Below, piece after piece: positions 1 to 7,119 of a DNA stretch of 14,982 nucleotides. The first letter of the stretch is position 1; each line of letters starts with the position of its first letter. This DNA is from Mariniphaga sp964624645 (GTDB lineage Bacteria; Bacteroidota; Bacteroidia; Bacteroidales; Prolixibacteraceae): the NCBI GenBank assembly GCA_964624645.1, contig CAZVAD010000064.1, positions 1 to 14,982 of the forward strand, in the 5' to 3' direction. Made by a program: the position numbers and the translations under genes. The notes under the pieces are model-generated. The model had not been told where the DNA came from. It made no database searches and was given only the letters and a program-made list of their open reading frames with translations.

Positions 1-60
1 TCGGATGCACAGAAAGAAGTTATCCGATGTGTTGAGTATTGCAGAAATATTCTGACCTGA
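1..60 (+). CDS. Possible C-terminal end of a rightward gene (partial)
   Basis: Frame 1 is open from the window edge and reads SDAQKEVIRCVEYCRNILT before a TGA at 58-60. The residue mix looks like an amphipathic C-terminal helix, and the gene would converge with the minus-strand SirB1-like gene that ends at 93. Nineteen residues are too few to assign a family, and an open frame of this length can arise by chance. The call rests only on protein-like composition and on the sensible convergent arrangement. Confidence 0.3.
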   Translation, partial: SDAQKEVIRCVEYCRNILT

Positions 61-92
61 TTTGGGTAGGAGCAATATTTTCTGAAATTTTA

Positions 93-962
93 TCAACTGT
101 CAGGAAAAAAGCGAACCAGCATTTCCGTCTTTTCCTTTTTTTCGGTGAACCCCATGGACAGATAGGATTCTCTGAGTGATTCAAGCAGCCGCCTGATAAA
201 TAGCCGGTCATTTTTTGGTTCGGCATATTTTTCACAGGGTGCATGGTTGTTTTTTTTCAAGTAGAACTCGACTTCTCTGCGGCTGACAGCCGAGCCTCTG
301 TTTGTCGGATTAATATAAAAAAGCACTTTGCTGTTTTCTCCATATATCTTTTGCGCAATATCGCTGCTGACGATTGCCACCAGCGGATTTTTGGGAAAAT
401 CCACAAGTTGCGCCGGCAATCCGACTTTTCGGGCAAGAATTGTATAAAGCAGACTGATAGAGACGGGGTTCCCTTTTTTTGTTTCCAAAAGCTGATTGAT
501 GTAGCAGTTTTGTGGAGACTTAGGGTGGGAAAGGTTTACGGAAAAACCGTGAACACCGTAAAAGAAATGATTTAAAATGGCTGCTTTCTCAAGCATTGTG
601 AGTGAGTTGTTCAGCTCAAGCCACACAGCTTTGCTGATTTTTTCAATTTTTTGAAAAACTCCGGCGCTGTTTAAATCCGGATACTGGAATCTGTCAACAA
701 TCAGAAAACCTTCCAGCAGATCGTTGTTGTTGGATTTAATCCATTTTTTCAGCAGGGATGTAGTTTTTTTGAATTGTACATCGTGGATAATATTTTCAAT
801 CCGCTCCTGAAAAAACTCATCATAGCTTTCTTCCCATTTTTCTTCGAGCACGGGAATGATATTCTCTCTGGTTTTCAGTAATTCATCTCTCACAGTATGG
901 AAAACCAGATGGTCAGGGTCATCCAGCAAGTTTATCAACGCTTTTAACCTGCTTGTTTTCAT
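93..962 (-). CDS. SirB1/transglutaminase-like family protein
   Basis: A 289-residue protein of the SirB1-type transglutaminase-like family (Transglut_core2). The N-terminal ~70 residues look like a HEAT-type helical repeat (LINLLDDPDHLVFHTVRDEL). Residues ~125-200 carry the family core: LNHFFYGVHGFSVN, then a Pro/Asn-rich turn, then KKGNPVSISLLYTILARKVG, matching the family's GNPxSxSxLYxxIAxxxGL signature. A later FYINPTNRGSAVSRREVEFYL segment also fits Bacteroidota members. The Cys/His/Asp triad of true transglutaminases is not evident. Where enterobacterial SirB1 has a PGHF motif, this protein reads FPKNP, so enzymatic activity is doubtful. Its molecular role is unknown to me. It starts three bases after the stop of the nucleoside phosphorylase, which implies co-transcription and probably translational coupling. 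Confidence 0.85.
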   Translation of the reverse strand: MKTSRLKALINLLDDPDHLVFHTVRDELLKTRENIIPVLEEKWEESYDEFFQERIENIIHDVQFKKTTSLLKKWIKSNNNDLLEGFLIVDRFQYPDLNSAGVFQKIEKISKAVWLELNNSLTMLEKAAILNHFFYGVHGFSVNLSHPKSPQNCYINQLLETKKGNPVSISLLYTILARKVGLPAQLVDFPKNPLVAIVSSDIAQKIYGENSKVLFYINPTNRGSAVSRREVEFYLKKNNHAPCEKYAEPKNDRLFIRRLLESLRESYLSMGFTEKKEKTEMLVRFFPDS

Positions 963-965
963 ACT

Positions 966-1835
966 CTATTTTGTTAAATGATTCAGAACAATCTGTATCA
1001 GTTTTTCCATTTCCGGGCGATAATTTTCATTTGCCTTTCCCAGCACCCTGTTGGCAATGATCAGGCAAACAGCGAGCGCTTCGTGTCCTAACATTTTGGA
1101 AAGACCGTAAATTGCCGAGCTTTCCATCTCGAAATTGGAGATTTTGTAGTTTTTAAATTCAAATTCTGCAATCCGGTCATTCAGCTCCGGCATGGAAAGC
1201 GGAAGCCGCAAGACCCGCCCCTGCGGGCCATAGAAGCCCGGGGCAGAAATTGTGACGCCCTGAATAAAATCGGGAGTACTGAATTTTTGCAAAAGCTTTT
1301 CCGATGCGTCCACCACATATAATTCCGGAAGTGATTTTTTCCAGCCGGTAAATTGTTTGAAAGCAGTTTCAAGCTCCAGGTCACAATATTTCTCCCGGTT
1401 TGCATAAAAATTCAACATGCCGTCAAACCCGATGGACTTTTGCGAAACCACATACGAGTTCAGGGGAATGTCTCCCTGCAACCCGCCGGAAGTGCCGATT
1501 CGCACAAACTGAAGCGATCTTTTTTCCTGTTTTATTTCCCGTTTTTTCAGGTCAATATTTGCGAGTGCATCCAGTTCGTTCAGCACAATGTCAATGTTGT
1601 CGGTGCCGATGCCGGTAGAGATTACAGAGATTTTTTTGTTGTTGTACCATCCGGTAGCTGTTCTGAATTCACGGTTTTCGGCTTCAAATTCAATGGAGTC
1701 AAAAAATGAGGACACTGTATTTACCCGGTCCTGATCACCGACTAAAATAATCTGGTCTGCAATGCTTTCGGGTTTCAGGTGCAAATGAAAAATTGTGCCG
1801 TCGCTATTCAGAAGAAGTTCGGAATCCTGTATCAT
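966..1835 (-). CDS. Nucleoside phosphorylase, uridine phosphorylase-like
   Basis: A 289-residue cytosolic enzyme of the NP-I nucleoside phosphorylase family, which cleaves nucleosides with phosphate to give a free base and ribose-1-phosphate for salvage. Visible motifs in order are a phosphate-binding GDQDR (residues 33-37), STGIGTDNIDIVLNELDAL (73-91), the RIGTSGG phosphate/ribose loop (112-118), and NFEMESSAIYGLSKMLGHEA (234-253), the family's ribose-binding EMES segment. The length exceeds that of E. coli Udp (~253 aa), with an insertion around residues 95-108 and a longer middle region. This is the pattern of a uridine-phosphorylase-like subgroup, so the substrate could be uridine or another nucleoside. 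It is the first gene of a two-gene unit with the SirB1-like gene and has a possible promoter just upstream. Family call is firm; substrate is inferred. Confidence 0.87.
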   Translation of the reverse strand: MIQDSELLLNSDGTIFHLHLKPESIADQIILVGDQDRVNTVSSFFDSIEFEAENREFRTATGWYNNKKISVISTGIGTDNIDIVLNELDALANIDLKKREIKQEKRSLQFVRIGTSGGLQGDIPLNSYVVSQKSIGFDGMLNFYANREKYCDLELETAFKQFTGWKKSLPELYVVDASEKLLQKFSTPDFIQGVTISAPGFYGPQGRVLRLPLSMPELNDRIAEFEFKNYKISNFEMESSAIYGLSKMLGHEALAVCLIIANRVLGKANENYRPEMEKLIQIVLNHLTK

Positions 1836-1863
1836 TTTCTTATGATTTTGCAGCGAAACTATT

Positions 1864-1871
1864 CAAAATTA
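1864..1871 (-). promoter_or_regulatory. Possible -7 box for the nucleoside phosphorylase unit
   Basis: On the minus strand this reads TAATTTTG, matching the Bacteroidota TAnnTTTG -7 consensus, 28 bases upstream of the ATG at 1835. The matching TTTG -33 element is weak, so the call rests on the -7 box and its position. Confidence 0.4.
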
Positions 1872-2000
1872 GGTTTATAGCCAACTAATCGCATGAAAAC
1901 ATATAAACAGCGGGGAGTGAATTCCCTGCCGGGAAATTGAAATTGTTAATAACTTGAATTTTAGAGTGGTGTAAGTTATTTGAAAATATAACTCTGTTTT

Positions 2001-2033
2001 ATTCACGGAGTGATTTCAAATCACTCTGTGAAT
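2001..2033. repeat. 33-base near-perfect palindrome
   Basis: The left arm ATTCACGGAGTGATTT (2001-2016) and right arm AAATCACTCTGTGAAT (2018-2033) flank a single central C and pair along 16 positions, the only irregularity being one G-T wobble. It could fold as a long hairpin in RNA or act as an operator. It is followed on the plus strand by GGGAGTTTTC, which is only weakly terminator-like. It sits about 180 bases upstream of the HEPN gene. No gene clearly ends into it from either side, which argues against a simple terminator. Confidence 0.7.
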
Positions 2034-2211
2034 GGGAGTTTTCAAAGAATCTGTTATATTTGTCTTTATTATTAATATCCTGATGAAAGTTGTGAATTAT
2101 AGTCTGTTACATTAGCTTAAGCAATTATTTACAGGGAAGTAATCATTTTGAGATTCACAAAATAAGATTTTGAATTATTTTAGGATATATTTTTGTGATT
2201 TTGTACGAATA

Positions 2212-2619
2212 ATGAATAGAAATAAATCAAATATTGACTCGGAAAAGATAATTAATCATTGGATTGAAATGTCAGATGATGATTTCAAAACAATGCTGGT
2301 TTTGTATGATTCAAAATCATATTCATGGTCATTGTTTTTAGGACATATCTCAATTGAGAAATTATTAAAGGCTTTGTACGTTAAACAATTTCAAGAACAT
2401 GCTCCTTTTACGCATAATCTCTTTAGGTTAGGTGAGCTAACTGGCTTGAAAATGACAAACGAACTTGCTGATTGGTTGGATGAGATTACCTCGTTTAATC
2501 TGAATGCCAGATATGATAGTTTCAAAAGAGAATTTTACAAATTATGTACACCGGAGTACACTTCGGGATGGATTGAAAAAATAATAATTATCAGAGAATG
2601 GATAAAAGAGATGTTTTAG
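2212..2619 (+). CDS. HEPN domain protein (putative toxin of a HEPN/MNT pair)
   Basis: A small, all-helical HEPN-domain protein of 135 residues, counted from the ATG at 2212. An upstream in-frame TTG at 2170 exists, but the extension (NYFRIYFCDF) looks like non-coding sequence. The HEPN hallmarks are an early SDDDFKTMLVLYDSKSYSWS helix, the GHISIEKLLKALYV core helix, a conserved FTHNLFRLGEL turn, and NLNARYDSFKREFYKLC near the C-terminus, which matches the ARY(P/D) signature of the PF05168-type HEPN family. I see no Rx4-6H RNase motif, so a canonical HEPN ribonuclease site is not visible. Its 3' end overlaps the start of the downstream nucleotidyltransferase by 22 bases, the standard layout of HEPN/MNT toxin-antitoxin modules. 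The coding sequence is clearly more AT-rich than its neighbours, consistent with horizontal acquisition. Confidence 0.85.
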   Translation: MNRNKSNIDSEKIINHWIEMSDDDFKTMLVLYDSKSYSWSLFLGHISIEKLLKALYVKQFQEHAPFTHNLFRLGELTGLKMTNELADWLDEITSFNLNARYDSFKREFYKLCTPEYTSGWIEKIIIIREWIKEMF

Positions 2620-2906
2620 ATATTGCACAAGAATATGCTATTGAAGTTAAGTCAAAGTATGATTATGTGAAAATTTTCCTTTTTGGCTCTTATGCAAAAG
2701 GTAATTTTAATAAAGACAGTGATATTGATATTGCCATTGTGCTAAAGGACTTCACCAATCTCGTTGACATGCAACTGGATTTAATGCGCTTGAGAAGAAA
2801 TATTGACAGCAGGATTGAACCTCATCCATTCAGGGAAAAAGATTTTGATATTTCCGACCCGATTGTTAATGAAATTATTAAATACGGCAAGGCCATTTCA
2901 GTTTGA
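2598..2906 (+). CDS. MNT-type minimal nucleotidyltransferase (putative antitoxin)
   Basis: A 102-residue minimal nucleotidyltransferase of the polymerase-beta fold. The diagnostic GSX10DXD motif is intact: G30-S31, ten residues, then D42-I-D44, inside FGSYAKGNFNKDSDIDIAIV. The metal-binding aspartates are therefore present, so transfer of NMP groups is chemically plausible. In characterised MntA/HepT systems such a protein AMPylates and neutralises the HEPN toxin. By analogy this is the antitoxin, although the partner here differs from classical HepT. The ATG at 2598 lies inside the last codons of the HEPN gene, so translation is likely coupled. It ends 12 bases before the stop of the converging patatin gene. 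Confidence 0.87.
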   Translation: MDKRDVLDIAQEYAIEVKSKYDYVKIFLFGSYAKGNFNKDSDIDIAIVLKDFTNLVDMQLDLMRLRRNIDSRIEPHPFREKDFDISDPIVNEIIKYGKAISV

Positions 2907-2917
2907 AATCGTGTGCT

Positions 2918-5209
2918 TTAGTATCCTCTCTTATTAAACAAAATATATCCGAAATTCAGGGTCAGATACAATTTGGTATTTGGTTTTTCATAATAATTCA
3001 GCATAATGCTTGCAGGGCCGGCGCCCGTATTGTAAACCAGTGCGGCAAGTCCCTGAAGGTAGTAGCTGGTGAAAAAATCATCGCTTTTGAAAGCCGTAAA
3101 GTCCTCATTGGGAAATTCTTCCTTTATCGGCACAAAGCCGTGCGCTTCCAGCCTGAAATGCAAGGACTGATTGAAATTCAGGATTGCCTTTATTCCGCCG
3201 GCAAGAAAATTATTTGCATGGAAATTTTCAATGAACAATGACTGGCTGTGGGGAGTAGGGGAGTAGCCCGGCGCAGTCAGTTTGGTTGAGCGGTAGTTTT
3301 TCAACAACCCTTTATTGCTGAAAACTGCCTCCGCCTGGGTTCCCAAAGTGAACCTTCTTGAAATTTTATTATATCTGATTGACTTTCCCCTGATCAGAAA
3401 GTAATTGTGATTCTGATGTGTAATATATGACATGGAGGAGGTCGTCCCCGGTTTGTGGGTCTCTTTTCCGGAAATATATTTAATGTTTAACGAATGGTTT
3501 GCCCCTTCAGTGGAAAACTGTTTGAAATTCAGCGAGTAATTTTCAATCCCGATTTGACTGATAAAAGCATTAAATGCAGTTTTATCGGGTAAATCCTCTT
3601 TCTTGAAAATATCCGTCTGATAGTACTGGTCACTGGAGCTGGCAAATGTTGCTCCTGTGTAAAATTTGGAATGCAGTCCGAGTGGTATTCCGGCTTCCAG
3701 TCGAATATTATATTCATTCTGAATGATATATGGTGGCCGCACATCCTCAAAAAAGAGCTCTGAACTGGATGAGAAAAAATCCCAGCGGTTGAATGTTGAA
3801 TACCCGGAGACATAGAATGGGAGAGAAGAGGGGAAATCAATTCTACCCCCGGCTAAAAATGAACTGTAGAATCGGCCAAAATAGATGTTTGAACTCAATG
3901 TGTATGCACGCCCTTTATAGCTTTGATAGTCGAAGCTCCCAAATCCCTGGTTTATGGGCTTGGTGGAGATGTTTCCGCCGATATTCACCCGTACCTTTTT
4001 TTCAGGCGTCACTTTCAGGTGCAGGTCGTAAAATCCCGAAGCCGGATTATAATAAGCAACAGGGCGGATGGATTTCAGGTGATCGTCGGCAATGAGTTTA
4101 AAATAATCTGTTTTAAGTGAGTTCAGAGACACAATATTAAACTTGTGTTTGATTGACTGAATAATGAATTTTCGCTGCAACGGATCGGGAACTCCCTCAA
4201 TCTGAATATTCTGAAAGTAAAGCTCCGGCTTTTTGGCTTTAAATTCGCTCCTCTTTTTAGTGACCATGTTGGGATCAATTCTTCTTTCAATTCGGGATTT
4301 TATACTGTCAATCATGCTCTCAGCTGTTTTTTGTCCTTTCCCGGTGATGTAGTCATATTTCTGAAAATCAAGTAGTCCGACGGTTGATAAATCGGTTTCC
4401 ATCATAATTCCCTTTTCAGGGGATATTTCATAAACGGTTGGTCTCATCACCATATTTGTAATCTGTGCCATTACATTATCCGATGATGGCGCCTGAAGGT
4501 CACCGGCAACTTTGTGTCCAATAATGATGTCGGGGTTAAAGATTTTTTCCATCTGATCCTGTGGGAAGTTATTTACCATCCCACCGTCAAAAAGCAGTTT
4601 TCCATCAATTTCAATGGGTTTGAAATAGAGTGGAAAAGTCATGGATGCGCGGACTGCCTCTCCCAAATCACCTTTTTGCAGAATAACTTCCCGGTTTGAA
4701 AAAACGTCGGTTGCCACACAGAAAAAGGGAACCATCAGGCTGTCAAACTGATTGGATGATGCAGCATTGGCCGGTGTAAACAGCTCCATGAATGCAAAAT
4801 CCATCTGTTCCTCAGGGATGATGTTTGTCGGCGGAAGCAGCGCGAGCTTGTCATGTCTTCTTTCAATGCGCAATTCAAGCCAGGAGGGATCAGGTTCCGG
4901 TTTTAAGAAGAAATAGCGGTATTCTTTCTGAATCCTTCCGGTTGACCAGAAATAAAATTCATCAGAAAGAAAAAGCTGTTCCATTTCGTCGGGGGAATAG
5001 CCCGCTGCATAAAGTCCTCCGATAATTGCCCCGATGGAAGTTCCGGCAATATAGTCGATGGGGATGCCATTTTTTTCCAGGGTGCGTATAATTTCAATGT
5101 GTGCGAGGCCTTTTGCTCCGCCGCCACTCAATACCAGCCCCACTGACTGTGCATTTGCCGTCAGGAAATAAATGAATGATAAGAGGGTGAGTGCCAGTTT
5201 CTTTAGCAT
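2918..5209 (-). CDS. Patatin-like phospholipase fused to POTRA and outer-membrane barrel
   Basis: A 763-residue outer-membrane protein of the PlpD-like class. Residues 1-20 are a signal peptide (likely cut ANA|Q). The patatin domain follows at ~22-310, with the oxyanion-hole motif SGGGAKG (28-34), the nucleophile elbow GTSIG with Ser58, and the catalytic aspartate D208 in FDGG, so the Ser-Asp dyad is intact. Residues ~330-405 resemble one POTRA domain (LYFQNIQIEGV start). From ~410 to the end, alternating aromatic/polar strands form a 16-strand Omp85-type barrel ending in an aromatic residue (ILFNKRGY). Such proteins are thought to display or release a lipase acting on phospholipids; the substrate here is unknown. 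It is monocistronic, with its own promoter and a convergent HEPN/MNT neighbour. Confidence 0.93.
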   Translation of the reverse strand: MLKKLALTLLSFIYFLTANAQSVGLVLSGGGAKGLAHIEIIRTLEKNGIPIDYIAGTSIGAIIGGLYAAGYSPDEMEQLFLSDEFYFWSTGRIQKEYRYFFLKPEPDPSWLELRIERRHDKLALLPPTNIIPEEQMDFAFMELFTPANAASSNQFDSLMVPFFCVATDVFSNREVILQKGDLGEAVRASMTFPLYFKPIEIDGKLLFDGGMVNNFPQDQMEKIFNPDIIIGHKVAGDLQAPSSDNVMAQITNMVMRPTVYEISPEKGIMMETDLSTVGLLDFQKYDYITGKGQKTAESMIDSIKSRIERRIDPNMVTKKRSEFKAKKPELYFQNIQIEGVPDPLQRKFIIQSIKHKFNIVSLNSLKTDYFKLIADDHLKSIRPVAYYNPASGFYDLHLKVTPEKKVRVNIGGNISTKPINQGFGSFDYQSYKGRAYTLSSNIYFGRFYSSFLAGGRIDFPSSLPFYVSGYSTFNRWDFFSSSSELFFEDVRPPYIIQNEYNIRLEAGIPLGLHSKFYTGATFASSSDQYYQTDIFKKEDLPDKTAFNAFISQIGIENYSLNFKQFSTEGANHSLNIKYISGKETHKPGTTSSMSYITHQNHNYFLIRGKSIRYNKISRRFTLGTQAEAVFSNKGLLKNYRSTKLTAPGYSPTPHSQSLFIENFHANNFLAGGIKAILNFNQSLHFRLEAHGFVPIKEEFPNEDFTAFKSDDFFTSYYLQGLAALVYNTGAGPASIMLNYYEKPNTKLYLTLNFGYILFNKRGY

Positions 5210-5236
5210 TGCTTGTCAATTGTTTTCCGGATAAAA

Positions 5237-5267
5237 CAAATTTACAGAATTAAAAGTGAAAAGTAAA
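5237..5267 (-). promoter_or_regulatory. Promoter of the patatin/Omp85 gene
   Basis: On the minus strand TTTA (5267-5264) is followed after 19 bases by TAAATTTG (5244-5237), a full match to the Bacteroidota TAnnTTTG -7 box with a near-match -33 box. The predicted transcript would begin near 5230, about 20 bases before the ATG at 5209. Confidence 0.55.
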
Positions 5268-5300
5268 CCGGTTTGTTGAGAAAATGAAATTTGTTTACCC

Positions 5301-5340
5301 AAAAGAAAGAAATCCGGTTTGTGAAAAAATTAGCCGGATT
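5301..5340 (-). terminator. Likely terminator of the cytidylate-kinase-like/YitT operon
   Basis: The inverted repeat AATCCGG (5340-5334 on the minus strand) and CCGGATT (5317-5311) forms a 7-base-pair stem that includes the last codons of the YitT gene. It is followed on the minus strand by the U-rich TCTTTCTTTT (5310-5301). The loop is long (16 bases), so the fold is moderate. Confidence 0.45.
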
Positions 5341-6247
5341 CTATTTTGCTGTGCAGGCTTTGGAATCCTTCGCCTAAAATCTCATTGGCGTTCATCACGG
5401 TGATGAAGGCATCCGGATCAATAGTACTGATAAATTCCTGCAGAATCGCCACTTCACGACGACTGACTACGGTGTAGATAATCTGTTTTTCTTCGCCGGT
5501 AAACATGCCGGTTCCTTTTAGATAAGTGCCGCCCCGCTCCAGATCAACCAGAATTTTATCTTTGATTTCCTGATGTTTTTTAGAAACAATCAACAGCGCT
5601 TTGTTGTAATCGGCGCCTTCAAGAATGGCGTCAATTACGCGCCCCGTAATGTAGATTACCACCCACGAATAGAGCGGGATATGCCAGTCTCTGAAGGCAA
5701 TCAGCCCCAACAGGACAATGGAGGAATCTACATAAATCATCAGTTTTCCTAATTGCTGTCTGGTGTATTTTGCAATAATCATCGCGATGATATCGGAACC
5801 ACCGGAAGTTGCACGTGATTTAAAAATCAGTCCAAGCCCCGCACCAATCAGTACGCCTGCAAAAAAGCTGGAGAGCAGTACATCATCAACGAGGGGAATA
5901 TTCCCGCCGGGGCGTAGCCAGGTAATTCCGTCTATGAAGGCTGAGGTCAGCACAAAACCGACAATGGTTTTTACACCGAAACGGGGACCGAGAATTTTGA
6001 TTCCGGCAATGGTGAGCGGAATATTGATAATCAACCCGAATAACCCCACCGGAAATCCGTCAGGCCAGAAAGAAAACCATCCGGCAGTCAGGTAGTGAAC
6101 TACGATGGCAATGCCGTAAACTCCTCCCGGAACAATTTTATGCGGTGTGACAAAATAGACAAATCCAGCTGCAAGGATGAATGAGCCGGTGAGAATATAC
6201 AGATAGTCGGTAAACCATTTCTGTTTTAGCTTTTTTTGATTTCTCAT
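5330..6247 (-). CDS. YitT family membrane protein with DUF2179 domain
   Basis: A 305-residue integral membrane protein of the YitT family. About five or six hydrophobic segments occupy residues ~14-205; the signature parts are TPHKIVPGGVYGIAIV in the first membrane region and FKSRATSGGSDIIAMIIAKY in the middle. The C-terminal ~85 residues form the soluble DUF2179 domain, with RGGTYLKGTGMFTGEEKQ and a final ITVMNANEILGEGF. The transported substrate, if any, is not established for the family. Its ATG overlaps the stop of the upstream cytidylate-kinase-like gene as ATGA, so the two are translationally coupled and probably work together. A terminator-like hairpin spans its stop codon. Confidence 0.93.
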   Translation of the reverse strand: MRNQKKLKQKWFTDYLYILTGSFILAAGFVYFVTPHKIVPGGVYGIAIVVHYLTAGWFSFWPDGFPVGLFGLIINIPLTIAGIKILGPRFGVKTIVGFVLTSAFIDGITWLRPGGNIPLVDDVLLSSFFAGVLIGAGLGLIFKSRATSGGSDIIAMIIAKYTRQQLGKLMIYVDSSIVLLGLIAFRDWHIPLYSWVVIYITGRVIDAILEGADYNKALLIVSKKHQEIKDKILVDLERGGTYLKGTGMFTGEEKQIIYTVVSRREVAILQEFISTIDPDAFITVMNANEILGEGFQSLHSKIESG

Positions 6248-6957
6248 AGAAGAAAGTATGGGTAGTTTTTGAAAATACCTTTCTTTTCGGCAGCGACTTC
6301 AATCAGGTCAACAGTTTCTTCATCTTCAAAAGAAGCACGGTTAATGCAAATGTCAAAAGTGTCCTTTTCGGGTGATTCCTTTCTGACGGCTTTGCGGAAT
6401 GCCTTTCTCTCACGCTCCAGTTTCTCGATATAGGCTATGGCGTCACTACGGTTTAGTTTGTCATGCTCCATGATGGTTTTTATCCGGTATTCCTGGGGTG
6501 CAATCAGCCGCAAATGAAGCGCGCTCTTAATATCACTTGCAATGATGTGTGAAGCCCGCCCGACAATGATGCAAAAGCCTTCTTCGGCAAACGAGCGGAT
6601 AACTTCATTAACCGTTTTGATTACTCTTTTTTCACTTTTGAACTTTTTTGTGCCAAATGCATTCAGGATGTCATTCAGGGTGTAGCTTTCTTCATATTTG
6701 AAAACCCGCATGACATGCTCCGGGTGCATGTCAAGATCTTTTGCACTTTTATAGAAAATTTCCTTGCTCAGTACCCGCCAGTTCGGCCCATGATGCCTTT
6801 GATTCAATTTTTCGGCAATTTTGTGAGCCAGGTCTTCAGCATTGCTGCCCGCTTCTCTCGAAATGGTTATCAGCGGCCCGGGATGCTCCTTTTCCGGTTC
6901 ATGTGCATGTTCGGTTTTCATGCGCTTTGTCAGATATTCCAGTAATGTATTACTCAT
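6244..6957 (-). CDS. Cytidylate kinase-like family protein
   Basis: A 237-residue P-loop protein of the cytidylate kinase-like family. After a ~28-residue charged leader it shows LITISREAGSNAEDLAHKIA (from residue 29), the family's variant nucleotide-binding start. The classic Walker A GxxGxGK(S/T) is not conserved, as is usual in this family. Further signature parts are EGFCIIVGRASHII in the middle, LRLIAPQEYRIKTIMEHDKL, and DICINRASFEDEETVDLI near the end, resembling the kinase lid and final helix regions of Cmk. The real substrate is unknown; it is not the canonical Cmk of CMP metabolism. It is the first gene of a coupled pair with yitT (4-base overlap), suggesting a joint regulatory or transport function. 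Confidence 0.88.
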   Translation of the reverse strand: MSNTLLEYLTKRMKTEHAHEPEKEHPGPLITISREAGSNAEDLAHKIAEKLNQRHHGPNWRVLSKEIFYKSAKDLDMHPEHVMRVFKYEESYTLNDILNAFGTKKFKSEKRVIKTVNEVIRSFAEEGFCIIVGRASHIIASDIKSALHLRLIAPQEYRIKTIMEHDKLNRSDAIAYIEKLERERKAFRKAVRKESPEKDTFDICINRASFEDEETVDLIEVAAEKKGIFKNYPYFLL

Positions 6958-7119
6958 TTCCGTCGCTTTTTACGAAGTTACGTGTTTTTATTGAAAAAAT
7001 ATAAACCGGGATGCGTATAATTTTCTGTTTCTGTGAAAAAAAATATAAAAACCATTGATGGGATACCCGGGTTTATGACTAATAAAACATAACGTTTAAC
7101 CAAAAGTTGTTTTTGCAGC

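Larger units (their letters stand above)
1836..2211. other. AT-rich intergenic region with regulatory palindromes
   Basis: This 376-base stretch has no credible gene. It separates the leftward nucleoside phosphorylase gene from the rightward HEPN/MNT pair. It holds a possible leftward promoter near 1864-1871, a small inverted repeat around 1919-1938 (TTCCC/GGGAA), the large palindrome at 2001-2033, and TAnnTTTG-like boxes at 2055-2062 and 2188-2195 that could drive the HEPN gene. None of the rightward boxes has a well-spaced TTTG -33 element. Base composition becomes visibly more AT-rich from here through 2906. Confidence 0.6.

Noticed and set aside
1..27. Inverted repeat TCGGAT/ATCCGA at the window edge
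   Set aside because: Only six base pairs, with no following U tract for the SirB1-like gene; too weak for a terminator.
2170..2211. TTG start extending the HEPN protein by 14 residues
   Set aside because: The extension is hydrophobic and unlike HEPN N-termini, and the in-frame ATG at 2212 gives a normal family length.
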